Part shown: positions 51,975-60,477 of the stretch, one piece after another
Numbering within the stretch: the first letter of the stretch is position 1
Layout of the letters: the number at the start of each line of letters is the position of its first letter
Assembly: GCF_008632125.1 (NCBI RefSeq)
Contig: NZ_VWRN01000006.1
Location: 1-64,000 of the forward strand
DNA: 64,000 bases
Source: Cupriavidus cauae
Lineage (GTDB): Bacteria; Pseudomonadota; Gammaproteobacteria; Burkholderiales; Burkholderiaceae
Direction of reading: 5' to 3'
Position numbers and translations under genes: made by a program
Notes under the pieces: model-generated
What the model saw: only the letters and a program-made list of their open reading frames with translations
What the model was told of the DNA's origin: nothing
The model's database searches: none

Positions 51975-52877
51975 TCAGGGCAGGTTGCGGCCCGGAGGCA
52001 GGCCGACCGCACCGGGCACCGGCGCGGTCGTCGGTGCCGTCGTCGGCGCCGTCACCGGCGAAGACAGATCGGGGCCGATGGGCGCGGGGGTCGAGTTGGT
52101 CGGCACCGCGGCGCCAGGGGTGCTCTGCACCGGCGCCGGCGTGCCGCCGACCGGTTCGCCGGGCGCGGCGTTCTGCGACGATGCGGCCGCGTCCAGGCGG
52201 GCGCGCTCGGCCTCGTCGATGTAGTCGAACACCTTGACCACCTTGCTGACGCCGCCGACATTGCGTGCCGTCTCGGTGGCGCGATCGCCCTCGGGACGGG
52301 TGACCAGGCCCATCAGATAGACCACGCCCCGTTCGGTGGTGATCTTGGTGGAATTCGACGGCACGCCTTCGGCGGTCATCAGCATCGTCTTGACCTTGCT
52401 GGTCACGAAGGCGTCCTGGCTCTGCTGGGCGAACGACGGCGACGACACCACCTCCAGCTCGTTGATGACCTCGCGCGCGTTCGGCAGCCCGCGCACGTAC
52501 TGCTCGATCTGCTGGCGCAGATTGGCGTCCTTGACCTCGCCGGTCAGCAGCACCTTCTTGTTGAACACGGTGACGTTGACGCGCGCGGCGCCGCTGTAGC
52601 GCGTCGCCAGCGTGTTCTCGATCTCGAGCTGCAGGCCGCGATCGACCGCCTGGATCGACGTCGGCCGGCGGTCGGTGGCGCTCATCACGCCGGCCCCCAT
52701 GGCGCCGGCGATCACCGGGAAGCAGCCGCTCAACTGCGTCGCGGCGGTCAGCATCAGCGTGGCGGTGGCGGCGGCACGGGCGATGGCGGCGAGCCGGCTG
52801 GCGCCACGGGCCTGGGCGGGGGCGCGGACCGGCGTCGGTTCAGCGAGCGCGTCGCGCGAAAAAAGCGAAGTCTTCAT
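51975..52877 (-). CDS. dolP: BON-domain outer-membrane lipoprotein DolP (YraP) homologue
   Basis: Dual-BON lipoprotein that supports outer-membrane integrity. The signal ends in the lipobox TQLSGC (near residue 50), after an unusually long N-terminal region. BON domain 1 (about 73-140, RGLQLEIENTLATRYSGAAR) and BON domain 2 (about 150-215, QDAFVTSKVKTMLMTAEGVP) follow. A Pro/Thr/Ala-rich tail of about 75 residues is beyond the usual family length. AAGGAAC precedes ATG at 52877. Many proteobacteria keep a diaA/gmhA-like gene between yraN and dolP; here there is none. Confidence 0.88.
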   Translation of the reverse strand: MKTSLFSRDALAEPTPVRAPAQARGASRLAAIARAAATATLMLTAATQLSGCFPVIAGAMGAGVMSATDRRPTSIQAVDRGLQLEIENTLATRYSGAARVNVTVFNKKVLLTGEVKDANLRQQIEQYVRGLPNAREVINELEVVSSPSFAQQSQDAFVTSKVKTMLMTAEGVPSNSTKITTERGVVYLMGLVTRPEGDRATETARNVGGVSKVVKVFDYIDEAERARLDAAASSQNAAPGEPVGGTPAPVQSTPGAAVPTNSTPAPIGPDLSSPVTAPTTAPTTAPVPGAVGLPPGRNLP

Positions 52878-53049
52878 GCGTTCCTTGCTGTAGCGGTAAT
52901 GCGAAAGAGGATTGGCAGTCGGCAGGGCGGCCTGCGCCGCGCCAGGGCAATGCCAGTTGGCCGTGCGCCGCAACGCGCATTATGACGGACAGCCTGGCGG
53001 CCGCGGCCCCCGGCGAATGCGCTGGTTCGATGTCGATGGCGCCGTCCTG

Positions 53050-53505
53050 TCATTCCGACTCGCCCGCGCCGAACGCATCGCGCAGCCATTCGAGCCGTCG
53101 CGGTCCGATCGCCACCACATCGAGCCGGCAGCGCGGCGCATGGTCCAGCGTCGCCAGATAGTGATTGGCGGCCTGCAGGATGCGCTGGCGCTTGGTCGTC
53201 GTGATGCTGGCCAGCGCGCCGCCGAACGCGTCGCTGCTGCGCGAGCGGACCTCGACGAAGACCAGCGTACCGTCGGGCGCGCGCATCACCAGGTCCAGCT
53301 CGCCGCCTTTGCAGCGATAATTGCGGACCACCAGCGCCAGACCCTGGCCCTGCAGATAGGCCAGCGCCCGCGCCTCGGCGCGTTCGCCGCGCGCTTTCGA
53401 CGTGTCCTTCGTCCCGGTGTTCGAAGTGTCTCTCGCCGAATCCCTCGCCGAGTCCTTCGCCAGGTCGCGTGCCGAGCCTCGTGCCGTGGTTTTGAATGTG
53501 CGCAT
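53050..53505 (-). CDS. yraN: YraN/UPF0102 family endonuclease-like protein
   Basis: Restriction-endonuclease-like fold protein of the UPF0102 family. Core motifs [48 protein letters not shown] (E-D-ExK catalytic pattern) and [16 protein letters not shown] are intact. The product is 151 residues. Residues 8-40 are a Lys/Arg/Ser/Asp-rich extension encoded by a 12-bp tandem repeat and are not part of the family. It is divergent from rsmI with only 18 bases between the start codons. Confidence 0.88.
   Translation of the reverse strand: MRTFKTTARGSARDLAKDSARDSARDTSNTGTKDTSKARGERAEARALAYLQGQGLALVVRNYRCKGGELDLVMRAPDGTLVFVEVRSRSSDAFGGALASITTTKRQRILQAANHYLATLDHAPRCRLDVVAIGPRRLEWLRDAFGAGESE
53431..53490 (-). 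repeat. 12-bp coding tandem repeat x 5 at the yraN 5' end
   Basis: Five 12-base units of consensus cctcgccgagtc (plus-strand sense) encode the SARD/DLAK-type repeats near the YraN N-terminus. In frame, so copy-number change would alter only the length of the tail. Confidence 0.85.
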
Positions 53506-53523
53506 CAACGGAAGTTCTCAAGC

Positions 53524-54423
53524 ATGACTGACTGGATCTCGCTGGCAACCGGCCAGTCCTATCCCACCGGCACGCTGTACGTCGTCGCCACGCCGATCGG
53601 CAACCTTGCCGACCTGACGCTGCGGGCGCTGCATGTGCTCGGCCTTGCCGACGCGATCGCCTGCGAGGACACCCGCAATACCGGCCAGCTGTTGTCGCGC
53701 CTGGGCCTGCAGCGGCCATTGCTGGCGGTGCACGAGCACAACGAGCGCGAGGCCGGCGTGCGCGTGGCCGAGCGGCTGGCCGCCGGCGAACGCATCGCCT
53801 ATGTTTCCGATGCCGGCACGCCGGGCATCTCCGACCCGGGCGCGCGGCTGGTCGAGGCGGTGCGCGCGGCGGGCCATCGCGTGGTGCCGCTGCCCGGTCC
53901 GAGCGCCGCGGTGGCCGCGCTGTCGGTCGCCGGCGAGATGCTCGATACCGGGGCGGGGCGCTTCACCTTCGCCGGCTTCCTGCCCAGCAAGGCCAAGGCG
54001 CGCACCGAGGCGATCGCCGCGCTGGCGACGCTCGAGCATGCCTGGGTCGTCTACGAAGCGCCGCACCGCATTGCCGACACGCTGGCCGCACTCGCGCAGC
54101 AATTGCCGCCGACGCGCCGCCTGCTGATCGGCCGGGAACTGACCAAGCTGTTCGAGCAGGCCGAGACGATGGCGGTCGCCGACGCGCCGGCCTGGCTGGC
54201 GGCCGATCCGGCGCGCGCCAAGGGCGAGTTCGTGCTGGTGATCGAAGGGGCAGGCGCACCGGCAAAGGGTGAGGCGGCGCTGGACGCGAACGCGCAGCGG
54301 GTGCTGGCGCTGCTGCTGGAGGAGTTGCCGGCCAAGCGCGCCGCCAAGCTCGCGGCGGCGATCACCGGGGCCGATACCGCGGCGCTCTATGCGATGGCGC
54401 TGGCGCGCCGCGAGCAGGAGTAA
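53524..54423 (+). CDS. rsmI: 16S rRNA 2'-O-ribose C1402 methyltransferase RsmI
   Basis: Methylates the ribose of C1402 of 16S rRNA. Tetrapyrrole-methylase fold: LYVVATPIGNLADLTLRALH, CEDTRNTGQLLSRLGL, YVSDAGTPGISDPGARLVEA, VVPLPGPSAAVAALSVAGE and FVLVIEGAG are all in place. Length 299 residues, standard. The start at 53524 follows a weak site. Divergent from yraN, a gene pairing common in proteobacteria. Confidence 0.96.
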   Translation: MTDWISLATGQSYPTGTLYVVATPIGNLADLTLRALHVLGLADAIACEDTRNTGQLLSRLGLQRPLLAVHEHNEREAGVRVAERLAAGERIAYVSDAGTPGISDPGARLVEAVRAAGHRVVPLPGPSAAVAALSVAGEMLDTGAGRFTFAGFLPSKAKARTEAIAALATLEHAWVVYEAPHRIADTLAALAQQLPPTRRLLIGRELTKLFEQAETMAVADAPAWLAADPARAKGEFVLVIEGAGAPAKGEAALDANAQRVLALLLEELPAKRAAKLAAAITGADTAALYAMALARREQE

Positions 54424-54679
54424 GACCGGAACGATGCAGACCGGGAAGATGCGGGGCGAAGCCATGCGCGCCGGCATCAGGGTCGGCGCCGCTCAGGCGC
54501 TCCGGTGGGGAAGCCGGGTGGAACGGGGAGCTGTGCAGCGGGCCGCGTAGCCGCTCACTGGAGCGGTGACTGTGGCTCCAGCAGGGGCTCGGACCGTGGC
54601 CCTGACGATGGCTCTGACTGCGGCGCAGTCGGAGGCGCGCCGATGCGCGAGGAAGGAGGCGAGGAAGGAGAAACCGGCC

Positions 54680-55525
54680 TCAGCGCGCATTCGCCTTGCT
54701 GGCCGTCTTGCGGGTCTTGAGTACCACGCGCTTGGCCTTGGCCGGCCTGGCCACGGTGTCGTCGTCGTCCACACCGTCGCCGCCGCCGTCGGTGGCGCCC
54801 GTGTCCATGCCGGGCTCGCGCAGCGGTCCCAGCGCGGCCAGTTCGGTACGCGACAGCCGGCGGATTTCGACCTGGGTATGCCCGCGGTCGACGAAGCCCA
54901 GCCTCTTGGCGGCGCGATACGACACGTCGAGCACGCGGTTGCCGTGATACGGGCCGCGGTCGTTGATGCGCAGTACCGCCACCTTGTCGTTGCGCAGATT
55001 GCGTACCAGCACCCAGCTGTCCAGCGGCAGCGACGGGTGGGCGGCGGTCATCGCACCCATGTCGAAGCGCTCGCCGTTGGCGGTCTTGCGGCCGTGGAAT
55101 TGCTTGCCGTACCACGACGCCGTGCCGCGCTGCTCGAACGTGCCGATATCCGCGCGCAGGCCTTCCAGCGACGAGCCGCGCGGCGTGCCGCGGGACGCCG
55201 ATTCGCTGTCGCTGCTGTCGTCGTCGCCCCAGCTGAACAGGCGCCACGAGCCGGTCGGGGCCGGCGTCTCGGTGCTTGCCGCGGCTGGCGCCTCGTTGCG
55301 GGCGTCGGCACGGTTGTCGTTGTTCGCGGACTTGGGCTTGCGTGCCTGTGCCTGTTTTGCGGCGGGCGTGGCAGCGGTCGGCGCCGCATTCTGGTCGGCC
55401 GCGGCGCTGTTGGGATCGTCGTTCGGCGACACCGCACAGGCGGCCAGCGTCAACGCACAGACGGCGTGAAAGCCGTAGCGGAGCGCGCGGCGAGCATGAG
55501 TAAGGGGGTGGGTCGGCCAAAGCAT
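54680..55525 (-). CDS. rlpA: RlpA-family septal-ring lytic transglycosylase/lipoprotein
   Basis: Double-psi beta-barrel lipoprotein acting on peptidoglycan. The lipobox is LTLAAC (near residue 29). The RlpA domain spans about 130-220: TASWYGKQFHGRKTANGERFDMGAMTAAHP contains the catalytic-type residues, followed by VLRINDRGPYHGNRVLDVSY. No C-terminal SPOR domain is present; instead there is a short acidic then basic tail. The N-terminal linker (about 35-125) is Ala/Asn/Pro-rich. Length 281 residues. Confidence 0.9.
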   Translation of the reverse strand: MLWPTHPLTHARRALRYGFHAVCALTLAACAVSPNDDPNSAAADQNAAPTAATPAAKQAQARKPKSANNDNRADARNEAPAAASTETPAPTGSWRLFSWGDDDSSDSESASRGTPRGSSLEGLRADIGTFEQRGTASWYGKQFHGRKTANGERFDMGAMTAAHPSLPLDSWVLVRNLRNDKVAVLRINDRGPYHGNRVLDVSYRAAKRLGFVDRGHTQVEIRRLSRTELAALGPLREPGMDTGATDGGGDGVDDDDTVARPAKAKRVVLKTRKTASKANAR

Positions 55526-55826
55526 CGCGCGAGTCTAACATCGGTCGTGCGCGCGATTTACAGCGATTTTGTTACGAATTGTCTGGCTACGGCGTGCAAT
55601 TGCTCGCAATCCCCGAACTGACAACGGATTGCGGCGATTCTCCCGACTATCCCGGCCGTTGACGTCGATGCAACGAAAAGGCATCACAGTTCACATATTG
55701 GGTACGTCGCCATGTCTAACAAAGGCCGACGCTACAATGCGACGACATAGGCTGGCACATCCACCAGAACGCCGATCCAACCCCATACGCCGCGCATCGC
55801 CGGCGATCGTCCGACACCCCTCAACG
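55526..55826. other. Divergent intergenic region, rlpA / metallo-beta-lactamase gene
   Basis: About 300 bases, less GC-rich than the genes around it, as expected for promoters. A TACAAT resembling a -10 occurs near 55733 on the plus strand without a good -35. No repeat, hairpin or gene was seen. Confidence 0.4.
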
Positions 55827-56477
55827 ATGAAAGTCCTGCTGATTCCCGTCACGCCCTTCCAACAGAATTGCTCGCTGCTGATCGACGAGCGCACCGGGCG
55901 CGCCGCGGTTTGCGATCCCGGCGGCGATCTGGACCGGATCCAGGCCGCGCTGAAGGAACAGGACGTGACGCTGGAAAAGATCCTGCTGACGCACGGCCAT
56001 CTGGATCACTGTGCCGGCGCCGCCGCGCTGTCGCGCGAGTTCGGCGTGCCGATCGAAGGGCCGCATCGCGACGAGCAGTTCTGGATCGACCAGCTGCCCG
56101 AGCAGACCAAGCGCTTCGGCTTTGGCCACGCGGAGGCGTTCGAGCCCGATCGCTGGCTGGATCAGGGCGATACGGTGCAGTTCGGCGACGAAACGCTCGA
56201 GGTCTACCATTGCCCCGGGCATACGCCTGGCCACGTGGTGTTCTTCTCGCGGCCGCACCGCCTGGCCATCGTCGGCGACGTGCTGTTCGCCGGCTCGATC
56301 GGGCGCACCGATTTCCCGCGCGGCAACCATGCCGACCTGATCCGCTCGATCCGCACGCGGCTGTGGCCGCTGGGCGACGACGTGACCTTCGTGCCGGGGC
56401 ACGGTCCGGTGTCGACCTTCGGCGACGAGCGGCGCGACAACCCCTTCGTCGCCGATCATCTGATCAACGTGGCCTGA
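55827..56477 (+). CDS. MBL-fold metallohydrolase (glyoxalase II-like, YcbL type)
   Basis: A 216-residue metallo-beta-lactamase-fold hydrolase: [20 protein letters not shown] (THxHxDH metal motif), later [34 protein letters not shown] and [20 protein letters not shown]. This set of motifs matches the YcbL group of glyoxalase-II-like enzymes, which hydrolyse thioesters; the natural substrate is uncertain. ATG at 55827 gives the family start [18 protein letters not shown]. It precedes an exonuclease gene by 17 bases. Confidence 0.9.
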   Translation: MKVLLIPVTPFQQNCSLLIDERTGRAAVCDPGGDLDRIQAALKEQDVTLEKILLTHGHLDHCAGAAALSREFGVPIEGPHRDEQFWIDQLPEQTKRFGFGHAEAFEPDRWLDQGDTVQFGDETLEVYHCPGHTPGHVVFFSRPHRLAIVGDVLFAGSIGRTDFPRGNHADLIRSIRTRLWPLGDDVTFVPGHGPVSTFGDERRDNPFVADHLINVA

Positions 56478-56494
56478 CGGCCCACCCTCCGACC

Positions 56495-57280
56495 ATGGCC
56501 AAGCGACAGCTGCCCGATACCCGCCCCGAGATCTACGTCAGCACGGACGTCGAGACCGACGGTCCGATCCCGGGCCCGCATTCGATGCTGTCGTTCGCCT
56601 CGGTGGCGATGCTCGCCGACAAGACCGTGCTCGGCACCTTCTCGGCCAATCTGGAGACGCTGCCCGGCGCGGTCGGCCATCCGGTGCAGATGAAATGGTG
56701 GGAAACCGAGCCCGAGGCCTGGGCCGCCTGCCGGCGGGACCTGCAGCCGCCCGAGCAGGCGCTGGTGCGCTATGTCGAATGGGTCGAAGCGCTGCCGGGC
56801 AAACCCGTGTTCGTGGCCTTCCCCGCCGGCTTCGATTTCACCTGGATGTTCTGGTACATGATGCGTTTCGCCGGCCGCTCGCCGTTCGGCTGGGCCGCGC
56901 TCGACATCAAGACGCTGGGTTTCTCGCTGACCGGCCTGCGCTACCGCCGCACCGTCAAGGCCGCGCTGCCGCAGGCATGGATCGATCCGCTGCCGCATAC
57001 CCATGTCGCGCTGGACGACGCGCTCGAACAGGGGGCGATGTTCTGCAACATGCTGGCCGCGCTGCGCGAACGCGAAGCCGCCCTCGCGGCGATCGCCCCG
57101 GAATCCCCGGAATCCCCGGAATCCCCGGAATCCCCGGAATCCCCGGAATCCTCGGAATCCCCTGAACCCCCTGAATCCACGGAATCTACGGAATCCACGG
57201 AATCTCCTGCAGGCCCTGCATCCCCGGCCGAGCCCACCGGCACCTCCGCGCCGCCCGACGACCTGGCGCGGCAGGGTTGA
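56495..57280 (+). CDS. DnaQ-like 3'-5' exonuclease-fold protein with SPE-repeat tail
   Basis: Exonuclease-fold protein of the DEDD superfamily. [20 protein letters not shown] gives the first Asp/Glu pair, [20 protein letters not shown] the second acidic site and [18 protein letters not shown] the His...Asp end of motif III, consistent with DEDDh. The domain ends near residue 200. Residues 202-240 are Glu-Ser-Pro/Glu-Ser-Thr triplets encoded by a 9-bp repeat, then an Ala/Pro tail to residue 261. Probably in one operon with the preceding metallohydrolase gene. Confidence 0.85.
   Translation: MAKRQLPDTRPEIYVSTDVETDGPIPGPHSMLSFASVAMLADKTVLGTFSANLETLPGAVGHPVQMKWWETEPEAWAACRRDLQPPEQALVRYVEWVEALPGKPVFVAFPAGFDFTWMFWYMMRFAGRSPFGWAALDIKTLGFSLTGLRYRRTVKAALPQAWIDPLPHTHVALDDALEQGAMFCNMLAALREREAALAAIAPESPESPESPESPESPESSESPEPPESTESTESTESPAGPASPAEPTGTSAPPDDLARQG
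57098..57205 (+). repeat. 9-bp coding tandem repeat x 12 at the exonuclease 3' end
   Basis: Twelve 9-base units of ccggaatcc, the first six perfect, encode (ESP)n then ESS/EPP/EST triplets in the C-terminal tail of the exonuclease-like protein. Confidence 0.93.
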
Positions 57281-57460
57281 CCCTTAGGTCGCGTCCGCGC
57301 CACGCCGCGAGTCCGCCATGTCGCCATCGCCTATAGTAAAAGCGTGCATGGCCGTTCCGACGCCGCGCCGTGCGCAACTGCGGCGGCCTCGCCATGCATG
57401 GCGGTCCGTTGCTATGGTGAAGACCGCCTGACGCGCGTTCCTGTCGAGGAGGTGTCGATC

Positions 57461-57679
57461 ATGCGTTTCCATCCCGATCTTCACTGGCGGCATCTGGCCG
57501 AACGGCTGCACCGGCCACCGCACGCGCACAGTGTCGCCCACTCCCACCCCGCCGACGATGAGGCCGACATCGCCAAGGCCACGGTCTACGTCAGCACCGT
57601 GGCGCTGGTCCTGCTGCTGATCGTCCTGGCGGCCATCGCTTTCGGTCAGGAGGCCATGCACTGGCTGGGTGTCAAATAA
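57461..57679 (+). CDS. Small single-span membrane protein (72 aa)
   Basis: A 72-residue protein with a His-rich N-terminus (HPDLHWRHLAERLHRPPHAH, then SVAHSHPADDEAD) and one strong membrane helix (ATVYVSTVALVLLLIVLAAI, about residues 40-60). GAGGAGGTG precedes the ATG at ideal spacing and an intrinsic terminator follows the stop, so a real gene is likely. No family recognised. The His cluster could bind a metal; this is only a suggestion. Confidence 0.7.
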   Translation: MRFHPDLHWRHLAERLHRPPHAHSVAHSHPADDEADIAKATVYVSTVALVLLLIVLAAIAFGQEAMHWLGVK

Positions 57680-57715
57680 CGACCCGCCTGAAGCTACCGC
57701 GCCTCCAGCACCGGG

Positions 57716-57746
57716 CCGGCCTCCACACGGAGGCCGGTTTCTATTT
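57716..57746 (+). terminator. Intrinsic terminator after the 72-aa gene
   Basis: Stem CCGGCCTCC / GGAGGCCGG with ACAC loop (57716-57737) followed by TTTCTATTT, starting 37 bases after the stop codon. Confidence 0.8.
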
Positions 57747-57748
57747 GG

Positions 57749-57945
57749 GGCTCGCTTCGATCGGGGCTCGCTTTGATCCGGGCTCGCTTCGATCCGGGCT
57801 CGCTTCGATCCAGGCTCGCTTCGATCCAGGCTCGCTTCGATCCTGGCTCGCTTTGATCCGGGCTCGGTTCAGTCCGGCCTCGGTTCAGTCTGCGGCACGG
57901 TCCGATCCGAAGCTCGATTCGATCAGAGGCTCGGTTCGATCCGGC
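57749..57945. repeat. Tandem repeat, 16 bp x 9 plus decayed copies
   Basis: Nine units of consensus ggctcgcttcgatccg run from 57749 to 57892 at exact 16-base spacing; degenerate copies continue to about 57945, up to the arsC stop codon. It fills the space between a terminator and a convergent gene. Confidence 0.93.
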
Positions 57946-57947
57946 GC

Positions 57948-58307
57948 TCAGGAAAGCAGCGCCGCGACATTCTCGGGCGGCCGGCCGATCGCGGCGCGCT
58001 GCCCCCGCACCACGATGGGCCGCTGCAGCAGGATCGGATGATCGGCCACAGCCTGCAGCACCTCGGCGTCGCTCAGGCCCGGATCGGCCAGGTCAAGCTC
58101 GGCGTAGATCGCCTCGTTGTCGCGCACCATCTGCCGCACCGGCACATCGAGCAGCGCATGCAGCTGCTTGAGCGTGGCCAGCGTCGGCGGCGTCTTCAGG
58201 TACTCGACCACCTCGACCGGTTCGCCCAGGCGTTCGGCGGCCTGCTGCACCAGCGCCAGCGTGTCGCGCGACTTGGAGCAGCGCGGATTGTGGTAAATCT
58301 TGATCAT
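57948..58307 (-). CDS. arsC: ArsC-family (glutaredoxin-dependent) arsenate reductase
   Basis: A 119-residue thioredoxin-fold reductase of the ArsC/YfgD family. The catalytic Cys is in IYHNPRCSKSRDTLAL (residue 9), with the downstream Arg in LLQRPIVVRGQRAAIGRPPE. Members reduce arsenate using glutathione/glutaredoxin; with no ars operon nearby, the physiological role may differ. ATG at 58307 is the family start. Confidence 0.88.
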   Translation of the reverse strand: MIKIYHNPRCSKSRDTLALVQQAAERLGEPVEVVEYLKTPPTLATLKQLHALLDVPVRQMVRDNEAIYAELDLADPGLSDAEVLQAVADHPILLQRPIVVRGQRAAIGRPPENVAALLS

Positions 58308-58426
58308 CGGTCCGTCCCTCGAAACGCAAACGTTGTCATCTGCAAACACGACGGACTATACAAGCTACAAGCAGCGCGGGCGAACCGGTACGCCGCGCGC
58401 CCTCCTTCGATACCACGCCAGACGCC

Positions 58427-59011
58427 ATGACCACGAACCAGGCCACCGTTGCCGCGCCGACCGTGCGCGATGCCACCGACGACGACCTCCCCACGATCCA
58501 CGCCATCTACACCCACCACGTTGTCCACGGCCGCGCCTCGTTCGAGGAAATACCTCCCACGCTCGACGAAATGCGCGAGCGCCGCGCCGCCGTGCTGGAC
58601 AAGGGCCTGCCCTATCTGGTGGCCGAGCTGCAGATCGACGGCCGCCCGGTGGTGGCGGGCTACGCCTACGCGTCGTCCTATCGCACGCGCAGCGCCTACC
58701 GCCATACCATCGAGGATTCGATCTACCTGGACGAGCGCCATCGCGGCCGCGGCATCGGCGCCGTCCTGCTGGCCGCGCTGCTCGCCCGCTGCGAACACGG
58801 CCCGTGGCGCCAGATGGTCGCCGTGATCGCCTGCCCCGCCGGCGGCGAAGGCAACGGCTCGATCGCGCTGCACGAACGCATGGGCTTCCGCATGGCCGGC
58901 CGGCTGGAGGCGGTCGGCTTCAAGCACGGCCAGTGGATCGATACGGCGCTGATGCAGCGGCCGTTGGGGGCGGGTGCGACGGCGTTGCCGGGGGACGCTC
59001 CGGCCGGTTGA
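58427..59011 (+). CDS. GNAT N-acetyltransferase, phosphinothricin-acetyltransferase type
   Basis: A 194-residue GNAT enzyme of the PAT/MddA group. It has VRDATDDDLPTIHAIYTHHV and SFEEIPPTLDEMRERRAAVL at the N-terminus, the acetyl-CoA loop DERHRGRGIGAVLLAALLAR, and NGSIALHERMGFRMAGRLEA near the C-terminus. Relatives acetylate phosphinothricin or methionine sulfoximine/sulfone; the substrate is not proven. Divergent from arsC and followed by a bidirectional terminator. Confidence 0.9.
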   Translation: MTTNQATVAAPTVRDATDDDLPTIHAIYTHHVVHGRASFEEIPPTLDEMRERRAAVLDKGLPYLVAELQIDGRPVVAGYAYASSYRTRSAYRHTIEDSIYLDERHRGRGIGAVLLAALLARCEHGPWRQMVAVIACPAGGEGNGSIALHERMGFRMAGRLEAVGFKHGQWIDTALMQRPLGAGATALPGDAPAG

Positions 59012-59033
59012 GCCGTGGCTGCGCCCGAATGCA

Positions 59034-59057
59034 AACGGCCCGCGTCAGCGGGCCGTT
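59034..59057. terminator. Bidirectional terminator between convergent genes
   Basis: Perfect 10-bp stem AACGGCCCGC / GCGGGCCGTT around GTCA, 22 bases after the acetyltransferase stop and 62 bases beyond the stop of the convergent peptidase gene. Confidence 0.7.
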
Positions 59058-59119
59058 CGTCCATCCACAGGGCGGTGCCGGCCCCGGGTCAAATCACCAC
59101 ATCAGATCGCGACAGCAGA

Positions 59120-60388
59120 TCACGACATCAAATCCGACAACGCCAGCGCCACCACCTTGGTGGCCCGGTTCAGGTCGTTCAGCCGCAGGTTTTCGTCCGA
59201 GTTGTGGCCGCGGGCTTCCATCAGCGTGCGGGGGCCGGCGCCGTACAGCACGGTCGGGATGCCGCGGCTGGTGTAGTGGCGGGCGTCGGTGTACAGCGGC
59301 ACGCCGTGCACCGGGATGTCGACGCCGAACACTTCCTCGGCGCGGCTCTTCAGGGCGCCGATCAGCTTCTCCACGCCGGGCAGCTCGGACAGCGGCTCGG
59401 CCAGGATGATGCGCTCGACCTTGACCTCGATGCCGGGGCGGTCCTTGGCGGCCTTCTCGACCACCGCACGGATCTCGCCTTCCGCGTCGAAGCCGATCTC
59501 TTCCGGGATCATCCGGCGGTCGATGCGGAAGGTCACCAGGTCGGGCACCACGTTGGTGTTGATGCCGCCCTTGATCAGGCCGACATTCAGCGTCGCGGTG
59601 TCGATGCCCGGCACCTTGGACTTGCGCGTGGCCAGCTCGGCGCGCAGGCCGTAGACGGCCTGCAGGATGTGCGTCGCGGCTTCGATCGCGTCGACGCCGG
59701 TATGCGGCATCGCGGCATGCCCCTGCTTGCCCTTGACGGTGACCTCGACGTGCAGGCAGCCGTTATGCGCGGACGTGATGCCGTACGAGAAGCCGGCCGA
59801 GATCGCGTAATCCGGCTTGGTCAGGCCCTGGTCCAGCAGGAACTTCGGGCCGATGTCGCCGCCCGTTTCCTCGTCATAGGTGAACTGCAGCTCGACCGTG
59901 CCGTTGAGCTTGGCGCCCTGCTTTTCCGCTTCCATCAGCGCCAGCACCGCGTACGTGTAGGTGGCGAAATCCGACTTCGACACCGCCACGCCGCGGCCGT
60001 ACATCACCGGGCCGTGCTCGCTGTCGGCGATCTCGCCGCCGTACGGATCCTTGGTCCAGCCCAGTCCCGGCGGCACCACGTCGCCGTGCGCGTTCATCGC
60101 GATGGTCGGGCCGCCGTTGCCGAAGGTCTTGCGCACGATCAGGTTGGTGGCGCTGATCATGCCGGCCGCCTTGACCAGCTCGTCGGGCACCTTGTGCGCC
60201 TCGACCTGGAAGCCCAGGCCTTCGAGCAGTTGCCGTGCGCGCGCGCCGTGGGCGTCGCAGTCGCCGGGGGGATTGTCCGACGGCACCTTGACCAGCTCGG
60301 CGAGGAAGGCCTCCTGCGCGGGACGGTTCGCGTCGATGAAGTGGGTCAGCGTGGTTTGCGTGGGGTTCATGTTGTCTCGTGCGGTCAT
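59120..60388 (-). CDS. M20-family peptidase (ArgE/DapE type)
   Basis: Dizinc amidohydrolase of the M20 family. The metal site is visible in TIAMNAHGDVVPPGLGWTKD, the Asp-Glu-Glu in LQFTYDEETGGDIGPKFLLD, and the C-terminal His in LMEARGHNSDENLRLNDLNR. The dimerisation domain includes HVEVTVKGKQGHAAMPHTGV. Length 422 residues. Start at 60388 or the Met six codons later (60370). The substrate is not evident. It lies 89 bases after another amidohydrolase gene in the same direction, likely one operon for degrading an N-acyl or carbamoyl compound. Confidence 0.88.
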   Translation of the reverse strand: MTARDNMNPTQTTLTHFIDANRPAQEAFLAELVKVPSDNPPGDCDAHGARARQLLEGLGFQVEAHKVPDELVKAAGMISATNLIVRKTFGNGGPTIAMNAHGDVVPPGLGWTKDPYGGEIADSEHGPVMYGRGVAVSKSDFATYTYAVLALMEAEKQGAKLNGTVELQFTYDEETGGDIGPKFLLDQGLTKPDYAISAGFSYGITSAHNGCLHVEVTVKGKQGHAAMPHTGVDAIEAATHILQAVYGLRAELATRKSKVPGIDTATLNVGLIKGGINTNVVPDLVTFRIDRRMIPEEIGFDAEGEIRAVVEKAAKDRPGIEVKVERIILAEPLSELPGVEKLIGALKSRAEEVFGVDIPVHGVPLYTDARHYTSRGIPTVLYGAGPRTLMEARGHNSDENLRLNDLNRATKVVALALSDLMS

Positions 60389-60477
60389 GGCTCTTCGCTG
60401 GTTGGCTGAGGGCGCGCTGGGCGCGGGAGTTTGTTCGGAATGAAGGCGGCCGGCATGTGGTCGGCGGGCCGCCCGGA

